Of a stretch of 14,951 bases of DNA, positions 14,008-14,951 are shown piece by piece. The translations under genes and the position numbers were made by a program. Positions within the stretch are counted from its first letter, which is position 1. Every line of letters begins with the position of its first letter. Source of the DNA: Candidatus Komeilibacteria bacterium (GTDB taxonomy: Bacteria; Patescibacteriota; Patescibacteriia; UBA1558); assembly GCA_024654345.1 (NCBI GenBank), contig JANLIN010000016.1:1-14951 (forward strand), read 5' to 3'. The notes under the pieces are model-generated. The model was not told the DNA's origin, ran no database searches, and saw only the letters and a program-made list of their open reading frames with translations.

Positions 14008-14951
14008 GTGACATTATTCAAACGAAAAATAAAAGTGGCTGTCGCCATGTCCGGTGGAGTTGATTCTTCCGTGGCGGCTTTGCTGATGAAGAAGCAGGGC
14101 TACGACGTAGTCGGTTTCTTCATGCGCAACTGGTCGGAACAACTGCCGGAAATCAAAGGCTGTCCCTGGGAAACGGATCAGAAAGACGCGCAAATGGTAG
14201 CCCAACAGCTGAGGATCCCTTTTTATGTTTTAAATTTCGAAAAAGAGTACTACGCCAAAGTGGTGCAATATATGATCGATAGCTACAAAAACGGCCTCAC
14301 GCCCAATCCCGATATAATGTGCAATCAAGAGATAAAGTTCGGCATATTTTTGGAGCGGATGATGAAATTGGGCTTTGCTAAGATCGCCACCGGTCATTAT
14401 GCACGCGTTCTAAATAAAGACGGTCGATTCTGGCTGGGGGCCGGCTTGGCTGAAAGCAAAGACCAGTCGTATTTTCTCTGCCGTGTCACGGAACAGCAGT
14501 TGAGTAAAACCTTGTTTCCGGTGGGGGAAATGCCCAAGGCGGAAGTTCGTCAGCTGGCGGAAAAAAATAATTTAGTCACCGCCAAAAAGAAAGATTCTCA
14601 AGGAGTGTGTTTCATCGGCCAGATAAAGGTCAGTGACTATTTAAAAAGAAAGATGAAGGGGACGAAGGGAAATATTGTTGATATTAATTCCAAAGCGGTG
14701 CTGGGGAAACACGTCGGGCTGGAATTTTTCACGACCGGTCAGCGACAGGGGATAGAAGTCGGCGGTACCGGCCCGTACTATGTGGTGGAGAGAAAATTTT
14801 CTACCGGTGAACTATTTGTCACTACCGACCACGATGACCCGAAGTTGTATAGGACGGAATTTCTTTTAACGGATGTGCGTTGGATCACTCACGCCCCGGC
14901 CTTGCCATGGTCGGGCAGTATTCGGATTCGTTATCAACACGCGTTGATCGA
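14008..14951 (+). CDS. mnmA: tRNA-specific 2-thiouridylase MnmA (3' end outside window)
   Basis: Catalyses ATP-dependent 2-thiolation of the wobble uridine (U34) in tRNA-Lys, -Glu and -Gln, taking sulfur from a cysteine desulfurase. The start is GTG at 14008, supported by GAGGAG 7 nt upstream; the next in-frame ATG (codon 14) would remove the strand leading into the PP-loop. About 314 residues are visible of the usual 350-370. Motifs: PP-loop SGGVDSSVAALL (15-26), FFMRNW (37-42), TPNPDIMCNQEIKFG (98-112) with catalytic Cys 105, ATGHYAR (127-133), KDQSYFL (151-157), KKDSQGVCFIG (194-204) with the second catalytic Cys 201 and TTGQRQG in the C-terminal part. Both cysteines of the persulfide/disulfide mechanism are present. 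It lies 15 nt after the HD-Nudix gene. The window's own cysteine desulfurase is a plausible sulfur donor. Confidence 0.96.
   Translation, partial: MTLFKRKIKVAVAMSGGVDSSVAALLMKKQGYDVVGFFMRNWSEQLPEIKGCPWETDQKDAQMVAQQLRIPFYVLNFEKEYYAKVVQYMIDSYKNGLTPNPDIMCNQEIKFGIFLERMMKLGFAKIATGHYARVLNKDGRFWLGAGLAESKDQSYFLCRVTEQQLSKTLFPVGEMPKAEVRQLAEKNNLVTAKKKDSQGVCFIGQIKVSDYLKRKMKGTKGNIVDINSKAVLGKHVGLEFFTTGQRQGIEVGGTGPYYVVERKFSTGELFVTTDHDDPKLYRTEFLLTDVRWITHAPALPWSGSIRIRYQHALI

Noticed and set aside
1..14951. CRISPR array, tRNA/rRNA genes, insertion sequence or prophage
   Set aside because: No regularly spaced repeats with unique spacers, no cloverleaf or rRNA-like sequence, and no transposase, integrase or flanking duplications were seen.

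Overview
The window is about 15 kb of bacterial chromosome, almost entirely one-directional on the + strand. It carries a peptidoglycan-precursor and division (dcw) cluster. The Mur, MurG and MurB proteins resemble the forms I associate with Candidatus Patescibacteria (CPR): a GTKGKST P-loop in MurD, a GGGTMGS N-terminal motif in MurG, an inserted segment and an AGCTFKN motif in MurB, very tight gene packing, and few Shine-Dalgarno sites. TGA is used as a stop (murD, ftsW), so the glycine-recoded code of Gracilibacteria/Absconditabacteria is excluded. Placement in the phylum is inference from motifs; no search was possible.

Layout: (1) 1-148 holds a terminator-like hairpin for an upstream gene and a candidate extended -10 promoter. 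(2) 149-8635 is a compact block of eight genes: cysteine desulfurase, a small three-helix membrane protein, mraY, murD, ftsW, murG, murC and murB. Adjacent genes overlap or are separated by 1-3 nt, so they are probably co-transcribed. They cover lipid I and lipid II synthesis (MraY, MurG), the early UDP-MurNAc steps (MurB, MurC, MurD) and the septal glycan polymerase FtsW. murE, murF, ddl, ftsI, ftsQ, ftsA and ftsZ are absent here. (3) secA (8703-11447) follows with its own candidate promoter. (4) 11448-11978 is 531 bp without a convincing gene. It contains a perfect short palindrome, two copies of a roughly 50 bp hairpin repeat exactly 120 bp apart with a compensatory base-pair change, a terminator whose T-run favours the minus strand, and a cluster of three hairpins. 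(5) 11979-12404 encodes a stand-alone Nudix hydrolase. (6) 12405-12987 contains what looks like a complete minus-strand mini-unit: promoter, Shine-Dalgarno, a 53-residue basic ORF and a terminator. (7) 12988-13992 encodes an HD (SpoT/MESH1-like) plus Nudix fusion. (8) 14008 to the window end is the tRNA 2-thiouridylase mnmA (GTG start, 3' end missing).

How the genes work together: the Mur block makes and polymerises cell-wall precursor, and secA supplies general protein export. The cysteine desulfurase at the head of the Mur operon could donate sulfur to MnmA at the other end for U34 2-thiolation. The HD-Nudix protein and the separate Nudix protein suggest a nucleotide or alarmone clean-up function between the wall/secretion block and tRNA modification. 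The least explained parts are the 53-residue minus-strand gene, the HD-Nudix fusion and the structured repeats after secA.
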